64,000 nt of DNA, taken from Paraburkholderia sejongensis (lineage in GTDB: Bacteria > Pseudomonadota > Gammaproteobacteria > Burkholderiales > Burkholderiaceae). Numbering within the stretch: the first letter of the stretch is position 1; each line of letters begins with the position of its first letter. Under the pieces are notes generated by a model, which saw only the letters and a list, made by a program, of their open reading frames with translations, ran no database searches and had not been told where the DNA came from. The position numbers and the translations under genes are program-made. The stretch is from positions 124,001-188,000 of the forward strand of contig NZ_JAJITD010000002.1 in assembly GCF_020880815.1 (NCBI RefSeq), read 5' to 3'. Of this stretch, positions 7,641 to 16,045 are shown one piece after another.

Positions 7641-8503
7641 TGAACGAAAACCCGATGGTCCCCGACCTGGACTTGCCCGAAGCACCGGCGGAACGCTCGC
7701 TCAGCGGCGTCGCCAGCATGGGTCACGTGGTGGTGCCCGGCGAGATCGATACGTCGCACGGCACCATCCTCTACCTGGAGGACGTGACCGTCAGCTTCGA
7801 CGGCTTTCGCGCGCTGAACGCGCTGTCGCTCGCGATCGACGCGGGCGAGTTGCGCTGCGTCATCGGCCCGAACGGCGCGGGCAAGACGACGATGATGGAT
7901 GTGATCACCGGCAAGACCACGCCCGACCAGGGCAAGGTGTTTCTCGGCCAGTCGATCGATCTGACGCGGATGAACGAACCGTCGATCGCGCGCGCCGGCA
8001 TCGGCCGCAAGTTTCAGAAACCGACCGTGTTCGAGCAGCATCCGGTGTGGGAAAACCTCGAACTCGCGATGAAGGCCGACAAGGGCTGGTGGGCATCGCT
8101 GCGCGCGCGGCTCGATCGCGACGCGCAGGCACGCATCGAAGCGACGCTCGAACTGATCGGCCTGGAGAGTGAAGCGCGGCGGCTCGCCGGCGAGCTGTCG
8201 CACGGCCAGAAGCAGCGGCTCGAAATCGGCATGCTGCTGATGCAGCAACCGGCGCTGCTGCTGCTCGACGAGCCGGCGGCCGGCATGACCGACGACGAAA
8301 CGATGCAGCTCGCCGAGCTGCTGAACCGGCTGCGCGGCAGTTGCTCGATGATGGTCGTCGAACACGACATGGAGTTCGTCGCGGCGCTCGCGGGCGAGAC
8401 CGGCAAGGTGACGGTGATGGCCGAGGGCCGCGTGCTCGCGCACGGCACGCTCGACGAGGTGAAACGCGACGAGACGGTGATCGAGTCTTATCTCGGGCGT
8501 TGA
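7640..8503 (+). CDS. urtD: Urea ABC transporter ATP-binding protein UrtD
   Basis: A 287-residue ABC ATPase of the LivG type. Walker A GPNGAGKT is at residues 76-83, signature LSHGQ at 186-190 and Walker B LLLLDEP at 206-212, with the switch His in VVEHDM. About 40 residues precede the ABC fold, rich in Pro/Glu/Ala, which is longer than in LivG proteins. It energises UrtBC together with UrtE. The start overlaps the urtC stop in an ATGA arrangement. Confidence 0.95.
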   Translation: MNENPMVPDLDLPEAPAERSLSGVASMGHVVVPGEIDTSHGTILYLEDVTVSFDGFRALNALSLAIDAGELRCVIGPNGAGKTTMMDVITGKTTPDQGKVFLGQSIDLTRMNEPSIARAGIGRKFQKPTVFEQHPVWENLELAMKADKGWWASLRARLDRDAQARIEATLELIGLESEARRLAGELSHGQKQRLEIGMLLMQQPALLLLDEPAAGMTDDETMQLAELLNRLRGSCSMMVVEHDMEFVAALAGETGKVTVMAEGRVLAHGTLDEVKRDETVIESYLGR

Positions 8504-8543
8504 AGCCGGCCACCGCATTCGCAAACAGACAGGATTCCAGAAC

Positions 8544-9236
8544 ATGCTCGAAGTCGACCGACTGAACCAGTATTACGGCGGCAGTCACATTCTGCGCGAC
8601 GTGAAGCTGACCGTGCCCGACGGCAAGCTCACCGTGCTGCTCGGGCGCAACGGCGTGGGCAAGACCACGCTGCTTCGCTGCCTGATGGGCGTGGTGCCGA
8701 CCCGAAGCGGCGCAATCGCATGGCGCGGCGCGCCGCTCACCAAGCTGCCGACCCATGCGCGCGTCGCGCAAGGGCTCGCTTACGTGCCGCAAGGGCGCGA
8801 TATCTTTCCTCGTCTGACCGTCGAGGAAAACCTGCTGGTTGGCGCGGCCAGCAAAAAGGCGCCGAAGCAGATTCCGGAGCGCATCTACGAGCTGTTTCCG
8901 GTGCTCAAGGATATGCGCAGCCGGCGCGGCGGCGATCTGTCCGGCGGCCAGCAGCAACAGCTGGCGATCGGCCGCGCGCTGATGAGCGAGCCGCAACTGC
9001 TGATCCTCGACGAACCGACCGAGGGCATCCAGCCGTCGATCATTCAGGACATCGGCCGCACGCTGCGGCAACTGGTCGAGGAAATGGGCCTGACCGTGCT
9101 GCTGGTCGAACAGTATTACGACTTCGCGAAGGCGATCGCCGACAAGTACTGGGTGATGAGCCGCGGCGAGATCGTCGCCGGCGGCGACGGCGCGAACATG
9201 GATGCCGATGGGGTGCGGGGGTTGATCGCGGTTTGA
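8544..9236 (+). CDS. urtE: Urea ABC transporter ATP-binding protein UrtE
   Basis: A 230-residue LivF-type ABC ATPase, the second nucleotide-binding subunit of the urea importer. Walker A is GRNGVGKTT (about 34-42), Q-loop PQGRDIF, signature LSGGQQQQ and Walker B LLILDEPTEGIQP. It lies 40 bases downstream of urtD. Its stop codon falls inside a short 11-bp tandem repeat (9220-9251), so the last few residues (GLIAV) are encoded by repeat sequence. Confidence 0.95.
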   Translation: MLEVDRLNQYYGGSHILRDVKLTVPDGKLTVLLGRNGVGKTTLLRCLMGVVPTRSGAIAWRGAPLTKLPTHARVAQGLAYVPQGRDIFPRLTVEENLLVGAASKKAPKQIPERIYELFPVLKDMRSRRGGDLSGGQQQQLAIGRALMSEPQLLILDEPTEGIQPSIIQDIGRTLRQLVEEMGLTVLLVEQYYDFAKAIADKYWVMSRGEIVAGGDGANMDADGVRGLIAV

Positions 9237-9251
9237 TCGCGGTTTGACCGC
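9220..9251 (+). repeat. 11-bp tandem repeat over the urtE stop codon
   Basis: Three imperfect units of gtttgatcgcg (9220-9230, 9231-9241, 9242-9251/2). The unit length is not a multiple of three and each unit contains tga, so changes in copy number would alter only the last residues of UrtE. Confidence 0.6.
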
Positions 9252-9322
9252 TGCCCGCGCCGGCGCGAATCCGAACCACCGCTCAAGTTATCGTCCGGAC
9301 TACCGTTAGACAGGCTGGGGCC

Positions 9323-9363
9323 TGCTTATCGGGCGGAGCGCACATGCGTTCCGCTTGTAAGCA
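9323..9363 (+). other. Long imperfect hairpin after the urt operon
   Basis: The arms tgctta...gcggagcgca (9323-9342) and tgcgttccgc...taagca (9345-9363) pair over about 18 bp with a few G-U pairs and one bulge. There is no T-run, so a simple intrinsic terminator is unlikely. It may be an mRNA 3'-end stabiliser, an attenuator, or a protein-binding palindrome for the next gene. Confidence 0.45.
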
Positions 9364-9401
9364 GACGCTACGCAGTGCCAACAGCCTCACGGGCGGAGAC
9401 C

Positions 9402-9761
9402 ATGGACGAAAACAATCAGCTCAGGCGCGAGTTCTATCGCAATCCCGCATCGTATTGCCGGGTCATGAACGTCGAAGCGGCGGTCACCTTCGGTTTGTTC
9501 CGGGTGGATAGCGGCGGGACGGTCGGCATGCTGTCGGTGCGCTGGGAGAAGCTCGGCAACGAACTTGCGCCGCAACTGCACGCGTACTACGACAGCTGGC
9601 ACGTGCTCGCGTCGTTTCCCGACGTGCTCGCGAAGATGGCCGGGATGACCGGGCCGTCGTGTTCGCCGGACGCGTTCTGCCAGTTGCTGCTGGACTGCGG
9701 CTTCATCAACCGGGCCGAACGCGGCGTGGACGGTCACCTCGAGCCGGCGCTGGTCCGCTAG
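9402..9761 (+). CDS. Hypothetical protein between urt and ure genes
   Basis: A 119-residue protein that I do not recognise. It is soluble in appearance, with three Cys residues, several aromatics (FYRNPASYCRVM, YYDSWHVL) and no signal peptide or membrane segment. The ATG at 9402 has gcggag upstream; an in-frame ATG nine codons earlier lacks a ribosome-binding site. Codon use matches the neighbouring genes, which supports a real gene. Its position between the urea importer and urease operons suggests, but does not show, a link to nitrogen metabolism. Confidence 0.65.
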   Translation: MDENNQLRREFYRNPASYCRVMNVEAAVTFGLFRVDSGGTVGMLSVRWEKLGNELAPQLHAYYDSWHVLASFPDVLAKMAGMTGPSCSPDAFCQLLLDCGFINRAERGVDGHLEPALVR

Positions 9762-9819
9762 AGCCGCCCCGCTTTGCGCTCAGGCGCGCGCCACCATATC
9801 AAATCGAAGGGAGAACAGC

Positions 9820-10017
9820 ATGACCGTGACGGTTCACGTCGAATATCAGTACTGCCAGCATGGCAAGAAAGCAATCCTGACTGGCAACGACTCGTTGACC
9901 GTCGCCGAGAACACCACGCGCGCGATCCTCGCGATGCTGCGCCTGCTGCATCCCCAATGGGAAGGCATCAAGGTGCTGTCGGTGACCGAGCCGGCGGCGC
10001 AGGGCAGCGCGCCGTAA
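9820..10017 (+). CDS. Small hypothetical protein upstream of ureD
   Basis: A 65-residue protein starting [20 protein letters not shown] and containing [20 protein letters not shown]. There is a good ribosome-binding site (gaagggagaacagc) before the ATG. No signal peptide or membrane segment is seen, and there is one Cys. The family is not recognised. It lies 58 bases after the preceding unknown gene and 92 bases before ureD on the same strand, so co-transcription with ureD is plausible. Confidence 0.65.
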   Translation: MTVTVHVEYQYCQHGKKAILTGNDSLTVAENTTRAILAMLRLLHPQWEGIKVLSVTEPAAQGSAP

Positions 10018-10109
10018 TCGATCACGCACGCACACTCACGCACACCTCGGCGCGGCGGCACGCGTGCTATTCTCGCCGCGTCCTCCACGACGATCGTCCC
10101 GCCCTTCGC

Positions 10110-10991
10110 ATGTCGCTCCACGAAAACCACGCCACGCTCGCCAGCGCGCAACCCGCCGCGCCGGCGCCGTGGCGCGCCCGTCTCGAACTCGGTTTTACCG
10201 GCGACGCCGCTCGCACGACGCTCGCGCATCGGCTGCACGACGGCCCGCTGCGCGTGCAACGGCCGCTCTATCCGGAAGGCCCGGCGATCTGCCATGCGGT
10301 GATCGTGCATCCGCCCGGCGGTATCGCGGGCGGCGATCAGCTCGATATCGACGTCACGCTCGGCGCGCACACACACGCGGTGCTGACGACGCCCGGCGCG
10401 ACCAAGTGGTACAAGTCGAACGGCCGCGCCGCGCGGCAGCGCATTGCGCTGTCGGTCGGCGCACACGCGAAGCTCGACTGGCTGCCGCAAAACAATATCG
10501 TGTTCGACCATGCGAACGCGCAGCTCGATTTTTCGCTGACGCTCGCCGAAGGAGCGAGCGCGCTCGGCTGGGACGCGACGCAGCTCGGCCGTCAGGCGGC
10601 CGGCGAACGCTGGTCGGCTGGCAGCTTGCGCGCGGTGTCGCGCATCGTCGGTGCGAATGGCGAGCTGCTGTGGTTCGAGCGCGCGAGCCTCGTCGCGGAC
10701 GATCCGCTGCGCGACTCGGCCCAGGGCCTGGGCGGCTTTCCGGCCTACGGCACGTTATGGGCGGTCAGTCCCGCTTGCGACGATGCGCTCGCCGAAGCGC
10801 TGACCGCGCAACTGCCGTTCGATGATTCGCTGCGGGCCGCGGCCTCGTGCGTGACGCAAGGGGTGCTGGTGGTGCGCGCCGTGTCGCGTTCGATGGAGAC
10901 GCTGCAACACGCGCTGACGCGCTGCTGGTTGCATTTGCGGCCGCTCGTGCATGGGGTGGATGCGCAGCCGTTGCGACTGTGGACGACGTAG
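10110..10991 (+). CDS. ureD: Urease accessory protein UreD
   Basis: A 293-residue UreD (UreH) family protein that forms the UreD-F-G complex on apo-urease for CO2-dependent nickel loading. Recognisable segments are [41 protein letters not shown] and the GWD element. The ATG at 10110 is chosen because the protein then begins with a short leader before [15 protein letters not shown]; the open frame extends far upstream without family similarity. ureD precedes ureABC, but a 510-base gap containing a sigma-54 promoter separates them. Confidence 0.93.
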   Translation: MSLHENHATLASAQPAAPAPWRARLELGFTGDAARTTLAHRLHDGPLRVQRPLYPEGPAICHAVIVHPPGGIAGGDQLDIDVTLGAHTHAVLTTPGATKWYKSNGRAARQRIALSVGAHAKLDWLPQNNIVFDHANAQLDFSLTLAEGASALGWDATQLGRQAAGERWSAGSLRAVSRIVGANGELLWFERASLVADDPLRDSAQGLGGFPAYGTLWAVSPACDDALAEALTAQLPFDDSLRAAASCVTQGVLVVRAVSRSMETLQHALTRCWLHLRPLVHGVDAQPLRLWTT

Positions 10992-11030
10992 CAGCGCGGC
11001 ACGCCTCCTTTCACCTGCATAACACCGGCT

Positions 11031-11047
11031 CGCACCAAACCGGCGCA
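11031..11047 (+). promoter_or_regulatory. Candidate NtrC enhancer site upstream of the ure promoter
   Basis: cgcaccaaaccggcgca has the form GCACC-N5-GGcGC, one mismatch from a perfect inverted repeat and close to the enterobacterial NtrC pattern TGCACC-N5-GGTGCA. Its centre is about 97 bases upstream of the predicted start of the sigma-54 promoter at 11109, a normal enhancer distance. Confidence 0.4.
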
Positions 11048-11108
11048 CATGTACGCCCCAAGTCTGTGCGCGCGACTCTTTCGCGCACTGCTGCTAGTCC
11101 CGGTGCGA

Positions 11109-11124
11109 TGGCACGCAGCTTGCA
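11109..11124 (+). promoter_or_regulatory. Sigma-54 (RpoN) promoter upstream of ureABC
   Basis: TGGCACGCAGCTTGCA is a full match to TGGCACG-N4-TTGCW, with 10 bases between the GG and GC doublets. The predicted transcription start is near 11136, about 100 bases before the small secreted-peptide frame and about 366 bases before ureA. Confidence 0.82.
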
Positions 11125-11233
11125 TCACATTGGCTCGCGAGATTGGCTGGCCACCGTGCGCGATCCTGGCAGCGCGATGCCACGGCGGCTGACCTTCACC
11201 CAACAAACAACCACACCGCTCACGCTTCCGACC

Positions 11234-11398
11234 ATGACACGCCTTCTTTCCCGCCCGGCGCGCCGCGCGTTGCTGGCCGCGCTGCTCGCTCTGCCGATCG
11301 TCGCCGACCTCGCTTTTCACGCGTCCGCCGCGCACGCCGGCACGCATTCCACCACGTCGAACCCGTGCTTCGGCGCGTCGCCGCGCACCGGCGTGTAA
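11234..11398 (+). CDS. Putative small secreted peptide (54 residues) ahead of ureA
   Basis: The ATG at 11234 opens a 54-codon frame with a textbook Sec signal: [11 protein letters not shown], a hydrophobic core [17 protein letters not shown], and a cleavage site after SAAHA. The predicted mature peptide is only about 19 residues ([19 protein letters not shown]) with a single Cys. It is the first frame behind the sigma-54 promoter and lies about 100 bases before ureA. No clear ribosome-binding site is seen and no family is recognised. Signal-like stretches arise by chance in GC-rich DNA, so the gene is plausible rather than certain. Confidence 0.4.
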   Translation: MTRLLSRPARRALLAALLALPIVADLAFHASAAHAGTHSTTSNPCFGASPRTGV

Positions 11399-11501
11399 CG
11401 CCGTAAGCGCATCGTTAGCAGGACTTGCTACCGTTACCGGCCGAGCGCGCGCTGCGAATCGCCGCGCCTTTACGACATCCCTACGCAAACAACTCGCCCC
11501 C

Positions 11502-11804
11502 ATGAAGCTGACACCTCGCGAGAAGGACAAGCTGCTGATCTTCACCGCCGCGCTGCTCGCCGAACGGCGCCGCGCGCGCGGCCTCAAGCTCAATTACCCG
11601 GAGGCGGTTGCCTTCATCACCGCCGCGCTGATGGAAGCCGCGCGCGACGGTAAAACCGTCGCCGAAGTGATGCACTACGGCACCACGCTGCTGACCCGCG
11701 ACGACGTGATGGAAGGCGTGCCCGAGATGATTCCCGATATCCAGGTCGAAGCGACGTTCCCCGACGGCACCAAGCTCGTCACCGTTCATCATCCGATTCC
11801 CTGA
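11502..11804 (+). CDS. ureA: Urease subunit gamma
   Basis: A 100-residue structural subunit of the (UreABC)3 urease. The start [20 protein letters not shown] and the segments [12 protein letters not shown] and [20 protein letters not shown] are diagnostic. Urease hydrolyses urea to ammonia and carbamate in the cytoplasm. It is the first of the closely spaced ureABC genes, with ureB 25 bases downstream. Confidence 0.97.
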   Translation: MKLTPREKDKLLIFTAALLAERRRARGLKLNYPEAVAFITAALMEAARDGKTVAEVMHYGTTLLTRDDVMEGVPEMIPDIQVEATFPDGTKLVTVHHPIP

Positions 11805-11829
11805 ACCCTTCAGCGCCAAGGCACGCTCC

Positions 11830-12135
11830 ATGATTCCCGGCGAACTTCTCATCGACGACGGCGAGCACGAACTGAACGCGGGCCGCGCGACCGTCACCGT
11901 GCTCGTGTCGAACACCGGCGACCGCCCGGTGCAGATCGGCTCGCATTACCACTTCTACGAGGTGAACGACGCGCTGAGCTTCGATCGCGAAGCCGCGCGC
12001 GGCTTCCGGCTGAACATCGCGGCCGGCACCGCGGTGCGTTTCGAGCCCGGCCAGGAACGCACGGTCGAACTCGTCGCGCTGGCCGGCGAGCGCGTCGTGT
12101 ACGGCTTCAACGGCAAGGTGATGGGCAAGCTGTGA
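11830..12135 (+). CDS. ureB: Urease subunit beta
   Basis: A 101-residue structural subunit with the conserved MIPGELL start and the signature [15 protein letters not shown], followed by [25 protein letters not shown]. The length is normal for three-subunit bacterial ureases. It lies between ureA and ureC on the same strand. Confidence 0.97.
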   Translation: MIPGELLIDDGEHELNAGRATVTVLVSNTGDRPVQIGSHYHFYEVNDALSFDREAARGFRLNIAAGTAVRFEPGQERTVELVALAGERVVYGFNGKVMGKL

Positions 12136-12178
12136 TGCTCTCTCTTTCCCCGCAACCTCGTTGCTTCGGACTCACAAC

Positions 12179-13885
12179 ATGACACTACGCATTGGCCGCC
12201 GCGCATACGCGGAGATGTTCGGCCCCACTACCGGCGACCGCGTGCGCCTCGCCGACACCGAACTCGTGATCGAGATCGAACGCGACTTCACGACCTATGG
12301 CGAAGAGGTCAAGTTCGGCGGCGGCAAGGTGATTCGCGACGGCATGGGCCAGTCGCAACGCGTGCATGCGGACGTCGTCGATACCGTCGTCACGAACGCG
12401 GTGATCCTCGATCACTGGGGCATCGTGAAAGCCGACATCGGCATCAAGGACGGCCGCATCGCGGCGATCGGCAAGGCCGGCAATCCCGACATCCAGCCAA
12501 ACGTGACGATCGCGATCGGCGCGTCGACCGAGGTGATCGCCGGCGAAGGGCTGATCGTGACGGCGGGCGGCATCGATACGCACATTCACTTCATCAGCCC
12601 GCAGCAGATCGAGGAAGCGCTCGCGAGCGGCGTGACGACGATGCTCGGCGGCGGCACCGGCCCCGCGACCGGCACCAACGCGACCACCTGCACGCCGGGG
12701 CCGTGGCACATGGAGCGCATGCTGCAGGCCGCCGACGGCTATCCGATGAATCTCGGCTTTCTCGGCAAGGGCAACGTGAGCCAGCCGCAGCCCGCGCTCG
12801 AACAGATCGCCGCCGGCGCGATCGGTTTGAAGCTGCACGAGGACTGGGGCTCGACACCGGCGGCGATCGACAACTGCCTGTCCGTCGCCGACGACACCGA
12901 CACCCAGGTCGCCATCCACACCGACACGCTGAACGAAGCGGGCTTCGTCGAGGCGACGGTGGCCGCGTTCAAGGGCCGCACGATCCACACGTATCACACC
13001 GAGGGCGCGGGCGGCGGCCACGCGCCGGACATCATCAAGGTCTGCGGCGAGGCGAACGTGCTGCCGTCGTCGACCAATCCGACCCGGCCGTACACGGTCA
13101 ACACGCTCGAAGAACACCTCGACATGCTGATGGTGTGCCATCACCTGGACCCGTCGATCGCCGAGGACATCGCGTTCGCGGAATCGCGGATTCGCCGCGA
13201 GACGATCGCGGCCGAGGACATCCTGCACGATCTCGGCGCGCTGTCGATGCTGTCGTCCGATTCGCAGGCGATGGGCCGGGTCGGCGAAGTGATCATCCGC
13301 ACGTGGCAGACCGCGCACAAGATGAAGGTGCAGCGCGGCGCGCTGCCCGGCGACAGCGCGCGTCACGACAATTTCCGCGCGAAGCGCTATGTCGCGAAGT
13401 ACACGATCAATCCGGCGCTCACGCACGGAATCGCGCATGAGGTCGGCTCGATCGAGCCGGGCAAGTGGGCCGACCTGGTGTTCTGGGAGCCGGCGTTTTT
13501 CGGCATCAAGCCGTCGCTGATCCTGAAGGGCGGGATGATCGCGATGGCGCAGATGGGCGACCCGAACGCATCGATTCCGACGCCGCAGCCGGTTCACTAT
13601 CGCGAGATGTTCGCGACCCGCGGCGGTGCGTTGGGGCGCACGTCGCTCACCTTCGTGTCGCAGCTCGCGGCCGACGCGAACGTCGCCGAACGCTATGGCC
13701 TGACCAAGCGCATCGTCGCGGTGAAGAACTGCCGCAGCGTGACGAAGGCCGACATGATTCACAACGCGTGGCAACCGTCGATCAGCGTCGATCCGGAGAC
13801 CTATCAGGTGATCGCCGACGGCCAGTTGCTGACCTGCGAGCCGGCCACCGTGCTGCCGATGGCGCAACGCTATTTTCTGTTCTGA
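12179..13885 (+). CDS. ureC: Urease subunit alpha (catalytic)
   Basis: A 568-residue catalytic subunit holding the two nickel ions. All ligands and active-site residues are present: His135 and His137 (THIHF), carbamylated Lys218 ([11 protein letters not shown]), His247 (VAIHTDT), His273 ([14 protein letters not shown]), flap Cys320 with the adjacent His residues (MVCHHLDP), and Asp361 ([12 protein letters not shown]). These match Klebsiella numbering with an offset of one. The ATG at 12179 ([15 protein letters not shown]) is the family start; an in-frame ATG six codons upstream is less likely. ureE begins two bases after the stop. Confidence 0.98.
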   Translation: MTLRIGRRAYAEMFGPTTGDRVRLADTELVIEIERDFTTYGEEVKFGGGKVIRDGMGQSQRVHADVVDTVVTNAVILDHWGIVKADIGIKDGRIAAIGKAGNPDIQPNVTIAIGASTEVIAGEGLIVTAGGIDTHIHFISPQQIEEALASGVTTMLGGGTGPATGTNATTCTPGPWHMERMLQAADGYPMNLGFLGKGNVSQPQPALEQIAAGAIGLKLHEDWGSTPAAIDNCLSVADDTDTQVAIHTDTLNEAGFVEATVAAFKGRTIHTYHTEGAGGGHAPDIIKVCGEANVLPSSTNPTRPYTVNTLEEHLDMLMVCHHLDPSIAEDIAFAESRIRRETIAAEDILHDLGALSMLSSDSQAMGRVGEVIIRTWQTAHKMKVQRGALPGDSARHDNFRAKRYVAKYTINPALTHGIAHEVGSIEPGKWADLVFWEPAFFGIKPSLILKGGMIAMAQMGDPNASIPTPQPVHYREMFATRGGALGRTSLTFVSQLAADANVAERYGLTKRIVAVKNCRSVTKADMIHNAWQPSISVDPETYQVIADGQLLTCEPATVLPMAQRYFLF

Positions 13886-13887
13886 CC

Positions 13888-14559
13888 ATGCGTACTCTCG
13901 ACAAGCGGCTCGCGCCGCATCTGAAGCTTGCCCCGGTGCTGGTCGCGCGCGCGCCGACCCTGACGCTCGCGTTCGACGAGCGTCGCAAGAGCCGCCTCGC
14001 GGCGACGCTCGACAACGGCGAGGAAGTCGCCGTGCTGCTCGCGCGCGGCACCGTGCTGCGCGACGGCGACGTGCTGATCGCCGACGACGGCGGGCTCGTG
14101 CGGATCGTCGCGAAGGCCGAAGCGGTGCTGCTCGTACGCGCCGCCGATGCGCTGACGTTGACGCGCGCCGCGTATCACCTGGGCAACCGGCATACGCCGG
14201 TCGAGGTCGGCGCCGATTATCTGAAGCTCGAATACGATCCGGTGCTCGCCGATATGCTCACGCGCATCGGTGCGACGGTCGAGCGGGTGGAGTTGGCGTT
14301 TCAGCCCGAAACGGGTGCTTATGGCGGTGGGCATAAGCATGGGCATGACGAGACGTTCGCCGAGGACTATGCGATCGCGCAGCAGGTGTTTGGCGAGCAT
14401 CATGGGCATGGCCATTCGCACGAGCATGGTCATGGTCACGACCACGAGCACAGCCACTCTCACGAGCACGGCCACGATCACGCCCACGAGCACGGCGACC
14501 ACTCCCACGACGACTGCTGCGGGCACTCGCACCACCCGCATCACCATGCGCATCGCTGA
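13888..14559 (+). CDS. ureE: Urease accessory protein UreE with long His-rich tail
   Basis: A 223-residue nickel metallochaperone. The N-terminal ~150 residues form the UreE fold, including [13 protein letters not shown] sequence ([15 protein letters not shown]) and YDPVLADML. The final ~80 residues are extremely His-rich (about 29 His, alternating with Gly, Asp, Glu and Ser), with a CC pair near the end, and should bind several nickel ions as in the Klebsiella His-tailed UreE. The end overlaps the start of ureF by 14 bases, so the His-encoding DNA also encodes the UreF start. Confidence 0.95.
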   Translation: MRTLDKRLAPHLKLAPVLVARAPTLTLAFDERRKSRLAATLDNGEEVAVLLARGTVLRDGDVLIADDGGLVRIVAKAEAVLLVRAADALTLTRAAYHLGNRHTPVEVGADYLKLEYDPVLADMLTRIGATVERVELAFQPETGAYGGGHKHGHDETFAEDYAIAQQVFGEHHGHGHSHEHGHGHDHEHSHSHEHGHDHAHEHGDHSHDDCCGHSHHPHHHAHR

Positions 14560-15226
14560 ACTCACCGCGCTGCTGCATCTCGCGTCGCCGGCGTTGCCGA
14601 TCGGCGCCTTCAGCTATTCGCAGGGACTGGAAGCGGCAATCGAAGCGCAGTTGATCACCGACGCCGATTCCGCCCGCGCATGGATCGAAAGCGGCTTGAC
14701 CGATGTGCTCGCGCGCGGCGAACTGCCGTTTCTCGCGCAGCAGATCGAACGCTGGCGCATTCATGACGCCGCCGCTCTCGCCGACGCGAACGCGGAATTC
14801 CTCGCGAGCCGCGAGTCCGCCGAGTTGCGTCGCGAGACCGAGCAGATGGGCTGGTCATTGCGGCAACTGTGCGTATCGCTCGAATGGGGCGACGCGGCCC
14901 GGCGCGCGACGCTCTCCTCGATCACCCCGCTCGCGCAGCCGACCGCGTTCGCATTCGCCGCCCACGCGCACGACGCCGCGACCGATGCCGCGCTCGCCGC
15001 CTACGCGTTCAGCTGGGTCGAAAACCAGGCGGCCGCCGCATTGAAGGCGGTGCCGCTCGGTCAACTCGCGGGGCAACGCATCATCGTCGCGCTGCGCGAG
15101 CCGATCGACGCGGCCGTCACGCGCGCGCTCGCGACCTCGCGCGAGAACCTCAACACTTTCGCGCCGCAACTCGGCATTCTGTCGGCGCGCCACGAGTCGC
15201 AGTATTCGCGGCTGTTCCGTTCGTAG
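14546..15226 (+). CDS. ureF: Urease accessory protein UreF
   Basis: A 226-residue UreF, which bridges UreD and UreG on the urease apoenzyme and acts as a fidelity factor for nickel insertion. The hallmark [20 protein letters not shown] is near the N-terminus, and the protein ends in the conserved [11 protein letters not shown]. The ATG at 14546 ([12 protein letters not shown]) lies inside the ureE 3' end, giving a 14-base overlap in another frame. ureG follows after 55 bases. Confidence 0.95.
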   Translation: MRIAELTALLHLASPALPIGAFSYSQGLEAAIEAQLITDADSARAWIESGLTDVLARGELPFLAQQIERWRIHDAAALADANAEFLASRESAELRRETEQMGWSLRQLCVSLEWGDAARRATLSSITPLAQPTAFAFAAHAHDAATDAALAAYAFSWVENQAAAALKAVPLGQLAGQRIIVALREPIDAAVTRALATSRENLNTFAPQLGILSARHESQYSRLFRS

Positions 15227-15281
15227 CCGCGATTGCGAAACTCGCACACCCGGCACGCTTAGCATCACTGGACATTCCACC

Positions 15282-15938
15282 ATGAACGCACCTCATCATC
15301 CCGCTGCTCACCTGAACGCCCGCACGAAGAAACTGCCGCCGCTGCGGGTAGGCGTCGGCGGCCCGGTCGGCTCGGGCAAAACCACGCTGCTCGAAATGCT
15401 GTGCAAGGCGATGCGCGACCAGTACGACCTCGTCGCGATCACCAACGACATCTATACGAAGGAAGATCAGCGCCTGCTGACGGTGGCGGGCGCGCTGCCG
15501 GCCGAGCGGATCATGGGCGTCGAGACGGGCGGCTGCCCGCACACGGCGATCCGCGAAGACGCGTCGATCAACCTCGAAGCGGTCGACCGCATGCTCACGC
15601 GCTTTCCGGATGCTGACATCGTGTTCATCGAATCGGGCGGCGACAATCTCGCGGCGACCTTCAGCCCGGAACTGTCGGACCTGACGATCTATGTGATCGA
15701 CGTCGCGGGCGGCGAGAAGATTCCGCGCAAGGGCGGCCCGGGTATCACGAAGTCGGATCTGCTGGTGATCAACAAAACGGACCTCGCGCCGCTGGTCGGC
15801 GCGAACCTCGACGTGATGGCATCGGATGCGAAGAAGATGCGCGGCGAGCGGCCGTTCGTGATGTGCAATCTGAAGGCGCTCGATGGGTTGAATGAGGTGG
15901 TGGCGTTTATCGAGAAGAAGGGGTTGTTGAAGGCTTGA
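15282..15938 (+). CDS. ureG: Urease accessory GTPase UreG
   Basis: A 218-residue SIMIBI-class GTPase that powers nickel delivery to urease. P-loop GPVGSGKT is at residues 27-34, the nickel-binding Cys85-Pro-His87 motif lies in [14 protein letters not shown], and [19 protein letters not shown] and the guanine-specificity NKTD are present. It is the last gene of the urease set and converges on waaA. Confidence 0.97.
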   Translation: MNAPHHPAAHLNARTKKLPPLRVGVGGPVGSGKTTLLEMLCKAMRDQYDLVAITNDIYTKEDQRLLTVAGALPAERIMGVETGGCPHTAIREDASINLEAVDRMLTRFPDADIVFIESGGDNLAATFSPELSDLTIYVIDVAGGEKIPRKGGPGITKSDLLVINKTDLAPLVGANLDVMASDAKKMRGERPFVMCNLKALDGLNEVVAFIEKKGLLKA

Positions 15939-16005
15939 TTGCGCAAGCTCAATGATACGAAGAATAGTGGGATAGGGCCCTCATCAAACTTGCGCGATGA
16001 AGCAC

Positions 16006-16032
16006 GAAAAAAGACGCCGCATTGCACGGCGT
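16006..16032 (-). terminator. Intrinsic terminator of the waaA transcript
   Basis: A perfect 7-bp stem gacgccg / cggcgtc (16012-16018 and 16026-16032) with a 7-base loop. On the minus strand it is followed by a run of six T (aaaaaa at 16006-16011 on the plus strand). It lies just beyond the waaA stop, between convergent ureG and waaA. Confidence 0.85.
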
Positions 16033-16045
16033 CTCTCCTGTCCTA

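Noticed and set aside
11067..11090. Inverted repeat tgcgcg...cgcgca as a second NtrC site
   Set aside because: It lacks the GCACC/GGTGC half-site core; such alternating CG repeats are common in this DNA.
12185..13867. 560-codon minus-strand frame over ureC
   Set aside because: Complete overlap with a urease alpha gene that has all active-site residues; the antisense frame has no recognisable fold.
1652..16045. Possible loss of a tolC-type gene expected between the rhodanese and waaA genes
   Set aside because: The expectation rests only on remembered gene order in other Burkholderia; the window cannot show whether tolC is absent or elsewhere.
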